Shown here piece by piece: positions 1-8,912 of a stretch of DNA of 12,384 nucleotides. The DNA is taken from assembly GCA_030849075.1 (NCBI GenBank), contig JASAOO010002883.1:1-12384 (forward strand). Reading direction: 5' to 3'. The stretch is from Zelonia costaricensis (taxonomy: Eukaryota > Euglenozoa > Kinetoplastea > Trypanosomatida > Trypanosomatidae). A program made the translations under genes and the position numbers. Within the stretch, counting starts at the first letter, position 1. Every line of letters begins with the position of its first letter. Under the pieces are notes generated by a model, which ran no database searches, was not told the DNA's origin, and saw only the letters and a list, made by a program, of their open reading frames with translations.

Positions 1-3000
1 GTGTATGGGCTGGCGCCCGTCGTGATCCCCCCTGCCTTTTTTAGCCTATTTGATGAACTCCCACACGCGCTGTACAGCAACGGAGCCGCGTACGACGCTG
101 CGATTGAGCGCAGCATCCGCGACGCCATCGGCCGCGAGCAGGACGTCCTGGTTGCGGTCAGGACGGTGGCGGAGGCGGACCGTCTGCTGTGGAAGATCCG
201 GGCGCGGTTTGCACTGGCCCCCACCACGGCGACAACTGTCCACTTCCAGCGGTACGCGCGGGAGAAGATGGACCTCGTGCCACACCTGTCCGCCGGCGTG
301 CGGCACGTCTTCTTCATGACCTTCCTTGGCGGCCGTGGGCTCGACGTGACGCCACACGAAAGGCAGCCCAACGGCCTCCACGTGGTGCTGTGCTCCGCCC
401 AACACGAGCGCGCCACCCATCAGGTTCTCCGCCGCTCTGCCCGCCAGTACCACCCTGGCAGCGGCCAGATCATCTGCCTGCTCGGCACACACACCGCCGC
501 CCCGGAGAACTTCACGTCGGACTTGATGACACGCGAGGAGTTCTTTGCGCATCAGAACAAGGCGATCGAGTCCGAGAGATACCGGCTGCAGAGCCTGATC
601 GCGTGCGAGATCCCACAGGCGCGTCTGGCTCAGCGGCTGCAGGTGCACGTGCAGGATTGCGTGCGTCGGCTACGAAGAAAAGAGGGTCTCTACCTGTGCG
701 CCAGCGTGGTGGTGTCGCACTGCTTCGCCAAGTGGGTGTCCCTGAAGAGAGAGGAGATCGCCCAGAAGGGAGGAGATGCAGCATGCCATGGGCAGTTGTT
801 GCAAGATCTGAAGCGGGACGTCACCGACCGCTTCCTCTCCGCCGCAATCGACGATGTGGCGGGGCTGAGTCGCCTGATGCGCACAACGAAGGAGCGCGTG
901 ATCGTGGCGAACGTGCTGGGCGGCACCCTCACCGACCTCCCGTGGTGCGAGAAGAGGGTGTACGAGGTGTTTGCCGGGTGCCCCAGCAACAGCAGCAGCG
1001 GCGACGGCGTCTGCCCCTACGCGACGTCAGACCTCGTCCACGCGCTGGAGGCCGCCTCGCGCTGCGACATCGAGGCCCTTCGAACACACGTGCTGGCTGT
1101 GTGCGATTGCCTGAGCCGCTGGATCGCCGCACAGGAGCTCTTCGCAGACGACCTCAACACCATGCACCGTGAGATGAGCAGCGGTGCCGTGTTAGATGAT
1201 GCAAAGTGCAGCGGCGACTTGTCAAGCGTGCACGCCGCCACAGACTTCCTGAGAGCTCTGTACGACCACTATCTGCAACTCGTGGGCACCGATGGCGTTG
1301 TGTCTCTCTCCATGTTCAAGAACAGCGGCGCCACGTTTGCTGACACGCTTGAGATTCTGGAGGCCCTTGTACGGCATGGATTTGTGAGTGATGCGCCGTG
1401 CTCGGCTGAGGCAGCCGTGTCGTGGGGTGCACAGTACGAGGCCATCACACAAGCCGTGCCCCAGCTGGTGGGCAAAGCATGCCCTGCGCAACCGAAAAGC
1501 ACCTTGGCCTTTCTGCGTTTTGGCCTGAAGAGCAACGTAGCGATGGAAAGCCTGGATGTTGTGTTTGCGGGTGACACGCCTCTGCTGCCACCGTTACGCG
1601 TCGCCAAGAAGATCTTTCACGAGCACGTCCAAACCTACTTCGAGGAGTTGGAGGCGAAATCGATCCCACACGTGTCGGTGGCGGTGGGCGTCCTGGTCGG
1701 CTGCGTCGGCCGGCTGCGGAAGGATCAGGTGAAGCGCGCGCCTCCCGTGTCGGCGTACGTGATGTTTGGGGGCCGCATCGACAGCAGCGTCATCCACGAC
1801 TGGACCTGTTTTGGCTACCAGCACGTGATCGACGTGGAGGAGCGCGAGAACAGCAGCAAGAACCAAGCCATCATCGACGAGGAGGCGCGGAAGAAGGCAG
1901 AGGAGAACTCTTGGTGGGGCTTCACAAAGCGATTCTTCAAAGCCGTTGGGAGGGCAATCGTGGATGTTGGTCTCAACATCCTGGCGAACGCCGTTGCTCC
2001 TGGCCTAGGCTTCGTTTTGAAGAACATCGTCACGCCTTTCATCAAGAGCGGCTTTAATCTTGCGAAGCGGTACATAGAAACCGGCAAGTTGGAGATGAAG
2101 AAGTTCTTCGCGGAGGGCCTTTCGGGGGCCGTGATGAACTGCGCAGCCGCCGGTGCGCGTCGCGTATGCAGTTGGGTCTCCGAAAAGGTGGGGCAGAGTG
2201 TTATTGTGCAGCAGATGAAGGGAGCCTTCAGTGCAGCGAAACAAAATGTGGCCCAGCTCATTCACAAGGGCAAAGCGTTCGTGGGCTGGTGCGCGGACAA
2301 GCTGCACATGAACAATCGGCTGACACAGGCTGTGGGGCGGTATGGCGGGAGGATGCTGCTTCGCAGAGGCGCCAGGGCTGCGGTGGCGCAGATTGAGAAA
2401 GTGTGCACGGGTGATTTCAATCAAGACGTCAAAGAGGTGATGCGCGAGTGGCTGGACGGCCCACTGCTGGAGGTCCTTCTCACCGTGAAGAGCCAGAAGC
2501 CGTCGCAGTACGAGCGATTCCTCACGCAACTCGTGCCACACATCATGAAAGGGGCGGAGAGTATAAACCTCGTGGAGAGCGCTTGGGGTGGCAGCAGCGT
2601 TCTGCAGACCTTTGACGAAACGCTTCGGACAAGCTGCAAGTGCGCCAATGATGACACGGCAGCGCTGGTCTACAGCTTTTGTGACACCAAGTCGTTTGTG
2701 AATGCTGCCTGCAACACACCAAAGAGGGCAGTCAAGGGGGTCTGCGAGGAGTATGTCTCCCAGAGCTGGGCCTACGCAACGCGAGAGTTCGCCGTGGACA
2801 CCACCAAAAAAGTTAGCGCCAGCGGCGTCTCCCCAGACGCACGCCAGAGCTGCGTTCTCTCGCAGTTTCAGCAGCTGGTGCTTACGCGCACGGTGCAGCC
2901 TATTCGGAACTTTGTGAATGGCATGGCGACTGCGTGCATCGACTCCATCCGCAACGCCGTCAACACTATTGAGCGGCAGGAGGAGAGCAAGCGGCAAGAA

Positions 3001-4347
3001 GAGAAGCTTAAAAAGGAGCTGTACGCGCGGTGGGCAAGCGGCGTCGTGCAACACGACTCTTCGCGGCTGCTGCTGCATGACTATGTCCTGGGCGGCGGCC
3101 CTACCACCTACACGGCGCCAACCATCGATGACCTGAGCCTCGTGTTCGGTGGGATGTCAAAGCCGGGCTTCCGGCTCTCGGCTGGGTCGCTACCCAAGGG
3201 CGAGGGCTTTTTCGATCGTCTGATCGACATGGGAGAGGCGATAGTGGACACTATGCAATCCGACGTGGGCAAGTGTGTCGCGCTCGGCGTCTTCATGCTC
3301 AGCGTGCGGGATCAGGCGCTTGTGGAGCGGCTGATGCGCATGCTGGACGGCGAAACCATCCTCCCACCGCTGACCCTGCCCGACCAACCCACGCTGATGG
3401 AGACCGCGCTCATTATCTTCATCATCATTTACGAGCGCTTCAACGTGCACCGCCGGCTCGAGTGCTCCACGTTCAAAGAGGCTGCCCTGGAGCTGTGCGT
3501 TGCCATTGTCGGGGCTTTGGTGAGCAGCAGCGACAGTTTTGACCGCGAGGTCCGTGGCCTCCGTCAAGGGTACGGCACCTTCATGCATCTGAAGGGGCTG
3601 TTCCAGAAGGCAGCGGAGTACTCGGACAAGGCGTACGAAGAGGCGAGCTGGAGGCAGGCGGCGATGCAGGTGAAGGGCAAGGAGGTGCACCAGCCCACCT
3701 ACCAAATATACGTGGACACCCCCAGCGAGCTCGTGGTGCTGGCGTTTCGTGGCAGCACCACCTCGCTGGACTACCTGTGCGATTGCACCAGCCTCTCCGA
3801 GTCCTTCTGCGGTGCGAGCGCGCACTGCGGCTTTGCGTCAGTCGTCAAAGCTTTCTTCGACGCGCCGGAAGGGCTGCGCACGCTGACGAAGCTCACCTTG
3901 GAGCACCCAACCTACCGCGTCCTCATCACGGGCCACTCGATGGGGGGCTCGGTGGCGATCCTGACCGGGATGAGGCTCCTGCACGAGCACGTCCTGGAGG
4001 AGAAAGTGCTGAAGCGGCTGTTTGTGGTGGCCATTGCCGGAGCCCCCGCCACCACACACCAGTTCACTCGCACCGACAACTTCTTCAACTTTGTGAACCA
4101 CATGGACTGCGTCCCACGTACCCAGCTGAACTCGTTTGATCGATTGCTAAAGGAGTTGCTCTCAGACAGTGATATGACGAGCGCGTACGCGCCAGAGCTG
4201 CTCCAGCCAGAGAACACGTTTTTGCTCTCAGAGAATGATGTGGTGCGGGCTGCGTCCGCCGCCGTCACATCCACCATTTACTGTGCACCCAGCATGCTTA
4301 GCGACCACAGCAGCAAACGGTACCTTTCCATTCTCAATGCGATGTAA
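1..4347 (+). CDS. Giant SecA-like ATPase / class 3 lipase fusion protein, 5' end outside window
   Basis: The frame is open from the first base and ends at TAA 4345-4347, giving 1,448 visible residues. The first codon is GTG and the first ATG is near residue 90, inside a conserved domain, so the true start lies upstream. Residues ~15-160 resemble the second RecA-like domain of SecA: a motif V-like GRGLDV (112-116), NGLHVV (124-129), and a motif VI-like QVLRRSARQ followed by PGS (141-154), with R145 and R148 at the arginine-finger positions. Residues ~1230-1448 are a class 3 lipase: FRGST (1249-1253), nucleophile elbow GHSMGG (Ser1313), Asp1369 in NHMDCVPR, and His1436 in SDHSSKRY. Between them are charged helices (~611-636, ~990-1008), an amphipathic stretch (~641-690) and a short hydrophobic patch (~1132-1144), none assigned. 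The likely activity is acylglycerol or phospholipid hydrolysis. What the ATPase half does is unknown, and no signal peptide can be judged. I am sure of the lipase and fairly sure of the SecA similarity. Confidence 0.93.
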   Translation: MYGLAPVVIPPAFFSLFDELPHALYSNGAAYDAAIERSIRDAIGREQDVLVAVRTVAEADRLLWKIRARFALAPTTATTVHFQRYAREKMDLVPHLSAGVRHVFFMTFLGGRGLDVTPHERQPNGLHVVLCSAQHERATHQVLRRSARQYHPGSGQIICLLGTHTAAPENFTSDLMTREEFFAHQNKAIESERYRLQSLIACEIPQARLAQRLQVHVQDCVRRLRRKEGLYLCASVVVSHCFAKWVSLKREEIAQKGGDAACHGQLLQDLKRDVTDRFLSAAIDDVAGLSRLMRTTKERVIVANVLGGTLTDLPWCEKRVYEVFAGCPSNSSSGDGVCPYATSDLVHALEAASRCDIEALRTHVLAVCDCLSRWIAAQELFADDLNTMHREMSSGAVLDDAKCSGDLSSVHAATDFLRALYDHYLQLVGTDGVVSLSMFKNSGATFADTLEILEALVRHGFVSDAPCSAEAAVSWGAQYEAITQAVPQLVGKACPAQPKSTLAFLRFGLKSNVAMESLDVVFAGDTPLLPPLRVAKKIFHEHVQTYFEELEAKSIPHVSVAVGVLVGCVGRLRKDQVKRAPPVSAYVMFGGRIDSSVIHDWTCFGYQHVIDVEERENSSKNQAIIDEEARKKAEENSWWGFTKRFFKAVGRAIVDVGLNILANAVAPGLGFVLKNIVTPFIKSGFNLAKRYIETGKLEMKKFFAEGLSGAVMNCAAAGARRVCSWVSEKVGQSVIVQQMKGAFSAAKQNVAQLIHKGKAFVGWCADKLHMNNRLTQAVGRYGGRMLLRRGARAAVAQIEKVCTGDFNQDVKEVMREWLDGPLLEVLLTVKSQKPSQYERFLTQLVPHIMKGAESINLVESAWGGSSVLQTFDETLRTSCKCANDDTAALVYSFCDTKSFVNAACNTPKRAVKGVCEEYVSQSWAYATREFAVDTTKKVSASGVSPDARQSCVLSQFQQLVLTRTVQPIRNFVNGMATACIDSIRNAVNTIERQEESKRQEEKLKKELYARWASGVVQHDSSRLLLHDYVLGGGPTTYTAPTIDDLSLVFGGMSKPGFRLSAGSLPKGEGFFDRLIDMGEAIVDTMQSDVGKCVALGVFMLSVRDQALVERLMRMLDGETILPPLTLPDQPTLMETALIIFIIIYERFNVHRRLECSTFKEAALELCVAIVGALVSSSDSFDREVRGLRQGYGTFMHLKGLFQKAAEYSDKAYEEASWRQAAMQVKGKEVHQPTYQIYVDTPSELVVLAFRGSTTSLDYLCDCTSLSESFCGASAHCGFASVVKAFFDAPEGLRTLTKLTLEHPTYRVLITGHSMGGSVAILTGMRLLHEHVLEEKVLKRLFVVAIAGAPATTHQFTRTDNFFNFVNHMDCVPRTQLNSFDRLLKELLSDSDMTSAYAPELLQPENTFLLSENDVVRAASAAVTSTIYCAPSMLSDHSSKRYLSILNAM
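43..480 (+). other. SecA-like RecA domain 2 (helicase C-terminal-like ATPase half)
   Basis: This block within the large CDS follows the order of the SecA second nucleotide-binding domain: a VLVAVRTVAEADRL strand-helix corresponding to the motif IV region, then FFMTFLGGRGLDV (motif V, Asp115), then NGLHVVLCSAQHERATHQVL and RRSARQYHPGS (motif VI). The run from HV to PGS keeps the SecA spacing between the GLHV strand, the HER helix and the arginine-finger loop. Walker A and B would lie in domain 1, upstream of the window. An ordinary DEAD-box helicase is less likely, because the GLHV...HER...PGS arrangement is typical of SecA. Assigned by eye from motif order, not by a profile search. Confidence 0.75.
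3691..4347 (+). other. Class 3 lipase domain with intact catalytic triad
   Basis: The C-terminal ~220 residues of the large CDS carry the signature of the fungal-type (class 3) lipase family: a beta strand ending in FRGST, the serine elbow ITGHSMGGSVA, a beta strand VVAIAGAPATT, the acid NFVNHMDCVPR, and a final histidine in DHSSKRY just before the C-terminus. Ser1313, Asp1369 and His1436 occur in the family's order and at plausible spacing, so catalysis should be possible. The natural substrate cannot be read from the sequence. Confidence 0.9.
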
Positions 4348-5784
4348 GAGTGCTACTGTGACACACAGCTGTGGTCGCACACTGTGGGATCTGCACTACA
4401 CCATTTTTGCTTTAGAGCATTTTTCTCTCACTGCACTTCGCCTTTTCTCATTTTTAAAGGCTCATCTTTCTATTTCGCATGACCAAAACAACAACAACAA
4501 AGAGCAAGAAAAAAAAACCAATGGGACCGCTATTCTAGCTGTCTTCTGTGGATCACTGTCGGCACGCGTTCGGTGTGCATGAACATGAGGCTATGTCTTC
4601 TCATCCCTACTGGACGTGGCGAGGCACAGCACCCCTTATGCTCCGCTGATTCCACATAGTTTTGGTGGCTACCCTTGTTATTCTTACTGTGTGTGCTCTT
4701 CGCGGGGAGAGTTGGCGCACGCCAGTTGTAGTGATTTTTGCTGGAGCCGGTAGTGTTTTTTTTCTTTTTCCTTGTGCTGAGACGTGTGTGGGCTGCGTCC
4801 ATGCTCTGTCGTGCTGTGGCAAACACCCAAGCTACTGACTGTCACGGTTTGAGGTAGAAGAGTGAAGAGCAGCGGTGCAGTATGCTTGTATCTCGGTCTG
4901 ATGATAGGGGCACTGACGCTCCCCAGCTGTCCGAGCCCCACGGTTGATGGTGCTAGACGCCATCCGTTGCGCTGTTGTGGTGGACCTCCTCGCGAATGCG
5001 TTGGTAGGCTGAACGAAGGGGGCGTTCTTCCCCTCGTCTCCTTCTTGACTCGTTCACTTGAGTCTTTTGTCCCTCACCTCATCTTCTTCTCAAGAGCCGC
5101 CGTGGATGTGGTCATTACCTTCTCAGCGTGCGATATTTCCTCTGTTTTTCACTCTGGTGCTCTTTGTTGCGTCTCGAGGCATTGAAAATGCAGTTCTGTT
5201 GACTTCATGGAGCAAACGCGTTCAGGCGCGTTGCACTTCAGTCGCAATGAGAGGCGAGTACGCGTTCCAGTGCCACAAAGCCCCCACACACAGAGAGTCC
5301 ATGCCTCATTCTCTCTCATCCCATTCCTCCACAACAGTGTCTCGGCTGGGTTGGATCTCTTGCTTTGCGCCTTTCCCACCGCACTGACTTGCTTTGAGTA
5401 CACTGGGGGCAGACACAGTAACGCGACTCGTGAGTTTCGAGGGGCTGCGTAGACCACTGCATGTAGTGCGGCATGGTGTGGGTGTGTGGGACGTGTTCCC
5501 TTCATTGTGCTTTGTGACCTTCTGCATGCTCTGCCGTTGATGGTATCTGGAGATGCCCGCATGGTTGTACCGAGCTCCACTGTCCGCGTCGCATGCTGCT
5601 GATGTGGCGCTTTTTCTTTTTGACAGTCTTTCTTGTGCTGTTCTCTTCCATGCTGTCCGGCGTCTCTTGTTTTAAGCCCATCGGTGCCGTGTGCTTCGGT
5701 GTATGCTACTGTGATATGGAGAGCTGAAGCTCCATGAACTCAGCTGTTCTCACGAGTTGCTTCTCAGCCCGTAGCGCATTCTTG
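4348..5784 (+). other. Spacer after the lipase gene, probably its 3' UTR
   Basis: This is T-rich DNA with short open frames only, none with the GC-rich third positions of the upstream gene. It contains an ACA-type run (about 4487-4501), a run of nine A residues (4509-4517) and scattered pyrimidine tracts, for example 5037-5095. Long 3' untranslated regions are usual in Leishmania, so much of it may be the 3' UTR of the lipase message. I see no RNA gene or coding remnant that I can support. Confidence 0.5.
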
Positions 5785-5949
5785 TGGGTCTCTTTTCTTT
5801 CTTCATTTTTAGTGCCCGTGTGCAATGCTTGATGAGTCGAATCGCGGTGTCTGCATATTGCACTGCAGCATCTTGTTTCCATGCTTGTGTTTATTCCTCT
5901 CCCTTCAAAATGATTTTATTTCAGGGTGATGTCATGCGTTGACTCCGTT

Positions 5950-5971
5950 GCCACGGCTACAACGCCGTGGC
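5950..5971 (+). other. Short inverted repeat, 7-bp stem
   Basis: GCCACGG and CCGTGGC flank an 8-nt loop. The homologous position in copy 2 (about 8174-8195) has the same loop bases, but the stem is no longer complementary. The pairing is therefore not conserved and may be chance. Confidence 0.3.
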
Positions 5972-6081
5972 TCATTCCAAGAAGTGGTGTTTGGCTCAGC
6001 TGCTGCGTTGCCACAACCAGCAGGTCCACGCACCATTGTCTGTCGTGTCCACCGTGTTTTCTTGATCACTGGTAGCTGTCG

Positions 6082-6104
6082 AAGAGTGTGACCGTCACAC
6101 TCTT
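6082..6104 (+). other. Perfect 10-bp hairpin with 3-nt loop
   Basis: AAGAGTGTGA is followed by CCG and then TCACACTCTT, a perfect inverted repeat. In RNA it would form a stable stem in a probable untranslated region. It has no counterpart at the matching place in copy 2. A role in message stability or processing would be inference only. Confidence 0.45.
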
Positions 6105-6416
6105 GTTCTCTTTCTTTCGTCGTCTGCTTTCATTCCTTTTAGTTTGTTTGTGACATCTGGGCACTCAGTCTTTTGTCACATCTTTCATTTATCGAGAGTT
6201 TGCCTGTGTCGTCGAGTGCTTCTCCGTATTGCACTGACACGCAGCTCATCTCTTTTGTCAGCGTCAGCGTTGAGTTTTGTCTTCTAGTCTTGGTTCTGCA
6301 CCGTGTCTTCCTCCAATCTCTGCAACCGCATGCTGAGCGCGTTCTCCGTAAACTTGCTGGCGGACACGAAGGCAGTCACTACAAGCGGAGTGGCTTTTCT
6401 TTACACCCGCGCATTT

Positions 6417-6840
6417 TGAGTGGTTGCACCGCTACGGACTGAAGGCCATCTCTTCAACAATGTGAAGCGGAGGGCTGGTGGGTGCTACGACTAGTGCTAG
6501 CGTGTTCTTCTTTTTTTCTTTTCATGCCATTTGACACACCCGCAAAGGAAGTGAAGGCTGAGAGGACGTTTCAGCTCTCCTCAGTGGTGTTCGTTTCACT
6601 TCTTTCACTGTTCATTTTCTCTGTGTTTTCCTGTACCGGCATTTCCTTCTCTGTTTTCTCTTTTGTGAGACGAGGTCTTCCTTCTGTCTCCGTGAGTTGC
6701 ACCAAAGCAACACACACCATGTCAGCCAGCAAGCGAGGGAGACACGGTGGACATGGACAGAGGTAGAGGACCTTGCACTCTCGCCGAATATCAGTAAAGC
6801 AATGGAAAGAAAACCGCACTGCATCTGAACCGCGACTGGC
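6417..6840 (+). repeat. 424-bp direct repeat, copy 1
   Basis: Identical to 8489-8912 except at two positions: T6522 against C8594, and C6651 against T8723. The block begins at TGAGTGGTTGCACC and ends at CCGCGACTGGC, and the match stops abruptly on both sides. It contains two strong pyrimidine tracts (about 6505-6523 and 6594-6665). An 80-codon ATG frame (6524-6766) would encode a hydrophobic middle and a basic end, probably an effect of T-rich DNA. It could be part of a dispersed SIDER-type retroposon or a shared UTR element; I cannot tell which. Confidence 0.95.
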
Positions 6841-8004
6841 GTGGGTGCAAGCCCTGTCGCCGCTGACTGGATGTGCAGCGGTGCTGGAAGTGGTGTATGT
6901 GACGGATAGCAGTGGCGTGACAAGCGTCGGTGTGCTATCCGAGGCTGTGACTCTGTGGAGCGAGTGTTAGGAACCTGTCGCTTGTTGAGGGGTTCTCAGC
7001 ACACCTTATGGTATTCAAATGAAAGGATCTGAGTGGATGCATGACGCATCTCGATCCTGAGAGGGGCAGAGCGGATGGTGTCGCTTGTCTTTTGCACAGG
7101 GTAGCAGCTTCTTTAACTGTAGCTAGTGCTACGGTGAACGGACTCTTGGGTCCTGTTAGAGCTTGGCCGTGCCAAGTCTTTGTGTATTTCTTTACAGCGT
7201 GCTTGAGTCTCCTTTCTTCTCCTCTTTCTTCCACACTGCCGATGGGGCACCTGCGACGGGTGTCTCCCCTTGCGATTACTTCCTCTTTTTGCTGTTTATC
7301 CTCGGGTGTTTTTGTGTATGTCGAGGGAGGCATCGGCTGCCGAGTGCTCGTTTGCTGGCGCTGCTGTCTTTGGTCTACTCTTCTCCCTGTTCACCAATTG
7401 CGATGGCTTTGTGGATGTGATTCGTTTTTCCTCTCCGTGTGCGTAGCTGATTTTTTACCTGTCGTTTGTCGTCGATGGTGTATGTGTGTTCCTTCTCAAG
7501 GTAGTGCTACGCGGTGCTGTTCACGAGTCGAAGGGGGCTGGATTGCAGTCGTCGCACTTTACCCTATCTTCGAGTTGAAACACGTACTACTGTCTCACAC
7601 CGCCTGCGCGACTTCTGTCCGCGACACACCCCTTTCAGCCTCCCACCCCACAACTGCACCCCTTTTGGCTGAGTCTCTTAAATTGTGCCCTCGTCCCTGG
7701 TTAGAGTCGCTCTGACGGCACTTTTCAACAAGAGCGAGGCCTTTCGCAGCTGCCGACGAATAAAGTGAGCGACTGTGCGTCGTCGTGTTTCGTGCGTTGT
7801 GTTCGGCGCTGACGCGGTTGTGTTGTGGAGCTGCGTGACTTGTTGTTCTCTTGTTCTCTTGTGTGCATTTCTCTTCTGTACTTGCCAGCGTTTGTAGTCT
7901 TGAGCCGGGCGGTGTTGTTTGTGCACACGTGTGTAGGTGCCGTGGGGGGAAGGTGCCAGACTACGGCAGCGGCTCTTTCTCTTTGCCCATGCGCGTGGAG
8001 TAGT
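6841..8004 (+). other. Spacer between the two repeat copies
   Basis: Mostly T-rich with no supported gene. The first ~125 bases (6841-6966) are richer in GC and stay open in the frame ending TAG 6968-6970, which might be a coding remnant but resembles no family I know. The longest ATG frame (7041-7715, 224 codons) is rich in Cys, Phe, Leu and Ser with A/T-ending codons, unlike the lipase gene, so I do not call it. Confidence 0.45.
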
Positions 8005-8488
8005 GGTGGGCTCTGTTTTCTTCGTCTTCTGTTCTAGTGCATTCGCGAAGGCGTTGGCGGATGACACTAGGACGTCTCCACATCTCGCTTTGTCTTGATG
8101 TGCCCTGCTTGTGTTTCTTTCTCTCTATGTTCCATTCCACTTGTTTTACAAGGATAGCGTGCGCTGACCGCGTTGTCATGGTCACAACGCGACTGATCAT
8201 TCCCAGAGCTGGTAAATCCCTGTGGGTGTTGTACGGGCAGTCTCTCTCTCTCTTGCCACGTTTCTCGCTGTTCATCGATCAAGGAATCTGTGTGTGTGTG
8301 TTATCCAGTACATCTCTGTACGGCACTGACCCGCAGCTTATCTTGCTTGCTACCTCTCTTGTCAGCGTCAGCGCTGCTTCATGGCTTGTTCTCTTGGTAC
8401 TGCACCACGTTTTGATGCAGCGCCGTCATCGTATACAGAGCGCGGTCTCTTCAAAATCGGTGGCGAATACATAAGAGCAGCTGCAAGC
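8005..8488 (+). repeat. Divergent upstream arm of repeat copy 2
   Basis: Counterpart of about 5785-6416, clearly related but with many substitutions and gaps. It includes a TC run (8241-8252) and a TG run (about 8289-8301) that copy 1 lacks. The contrast with the almost unchanged block that follows at 8489 is sharp. Confidence 0.55.
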
Positions 8489-8912
8489 TGAGTGGTTGCA
8501 CCGCTACGGACTGAAGGCCATCTCTTCAACAATGTGAAGCGGAGGGCTGGTGGGTGCTACGACTAGTGCTAGCGTGTTCTTCTTTTTTTCTTTCCATGCC
8601 ATTTGACACACCCGCAAAGGAAGTGAAGGCTGAGAGGACGTTTCAGCTCTCCTCAGTGGTGTTCGTTTCACTTCTTTCACTGTTCATTTTCTCTGTGTTT
8701 TCCTGTACCGGCATTTCCTTCTTTGTTTTCTCTTTTGTGAGACGAGGTCTTCCTTCTGTCTCCGTGAGTTGCACCAAAGCAACACACACCATGTCAGCCA
8801 GCAAGCGAGGGAGACACGGTGGACATGGACAGAGGTAGAGGACCTTGCACTCTCGCCGAATATCAGTAAAGCAATGGAAAGAAAACCGCACTGCATCTGA
8901 ACCGCGACTGGC
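8489..8912 (+). repeat. 424-bp direct repeat, copy 2
   Basis: Second copy of the block at 6417-6840, 2,072 bp downstream in the same orientation, with 422 of 424 positions equal. The sequence after 8912 is unrelated to that after 6840. It ends about 425 bp before the decayed surface antigen, so it may sit near that gene's 5' processing region. Confidence 0.95.

Larger units (their letters stand above)
5785..6416 (+). repeat. Divergent upstream arm of repeat copy 1
   Basis: This stretch aligns by eye, with gaps, to about 8005-8488. Matching landmarks are the segment around 5940-5985 (TTGCCACGGCTACAACGC, then CTCATTCC) against 8164-8206 (TTGTCATGGTCACAACGC, then ATCATTCC), and the segment at 6220-6305 against 8315-8405 (GCACTGAC, CGCAGCT, CTTGTCAGCGTCAGCG, TGCACC). 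The distance between the copies drops from about 2,224 bp here to 2,072 bp in the identical block, so indels have accumulated. The 5' limit is approximate. No gene is visible in it. Confidence 0.55.

Noticed and set aside
189..1172. 327-codon frame on the + strand inside the large gene
   Set aside because: A second-frame shadow, Arg/Pro-rich with no domain, while the main frame shows clear SecA motifs.
2005..3078. 357-codon open frame on the - strand
   Set aside because: It lies antisense to the lipase-fusion gene and arises because GC-rich coding DNA has few stops on the opposite strand. It has no family resemblance.
5149..5580. 143-codon frame on the - strand in the spacer
   Set aside because: No family resemblance, opposite to the direction of the unit, and spanning DNA with spacer composition.
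7041..7715. 224-codon ATG frame in the spacer
   Set aside because: Its composition (Cys, Phe, Leu, Ser) and A/T-ending codons fit T-rich noncoding DNA. It is unlike the codon use of the lipase gene and has no recognised family.
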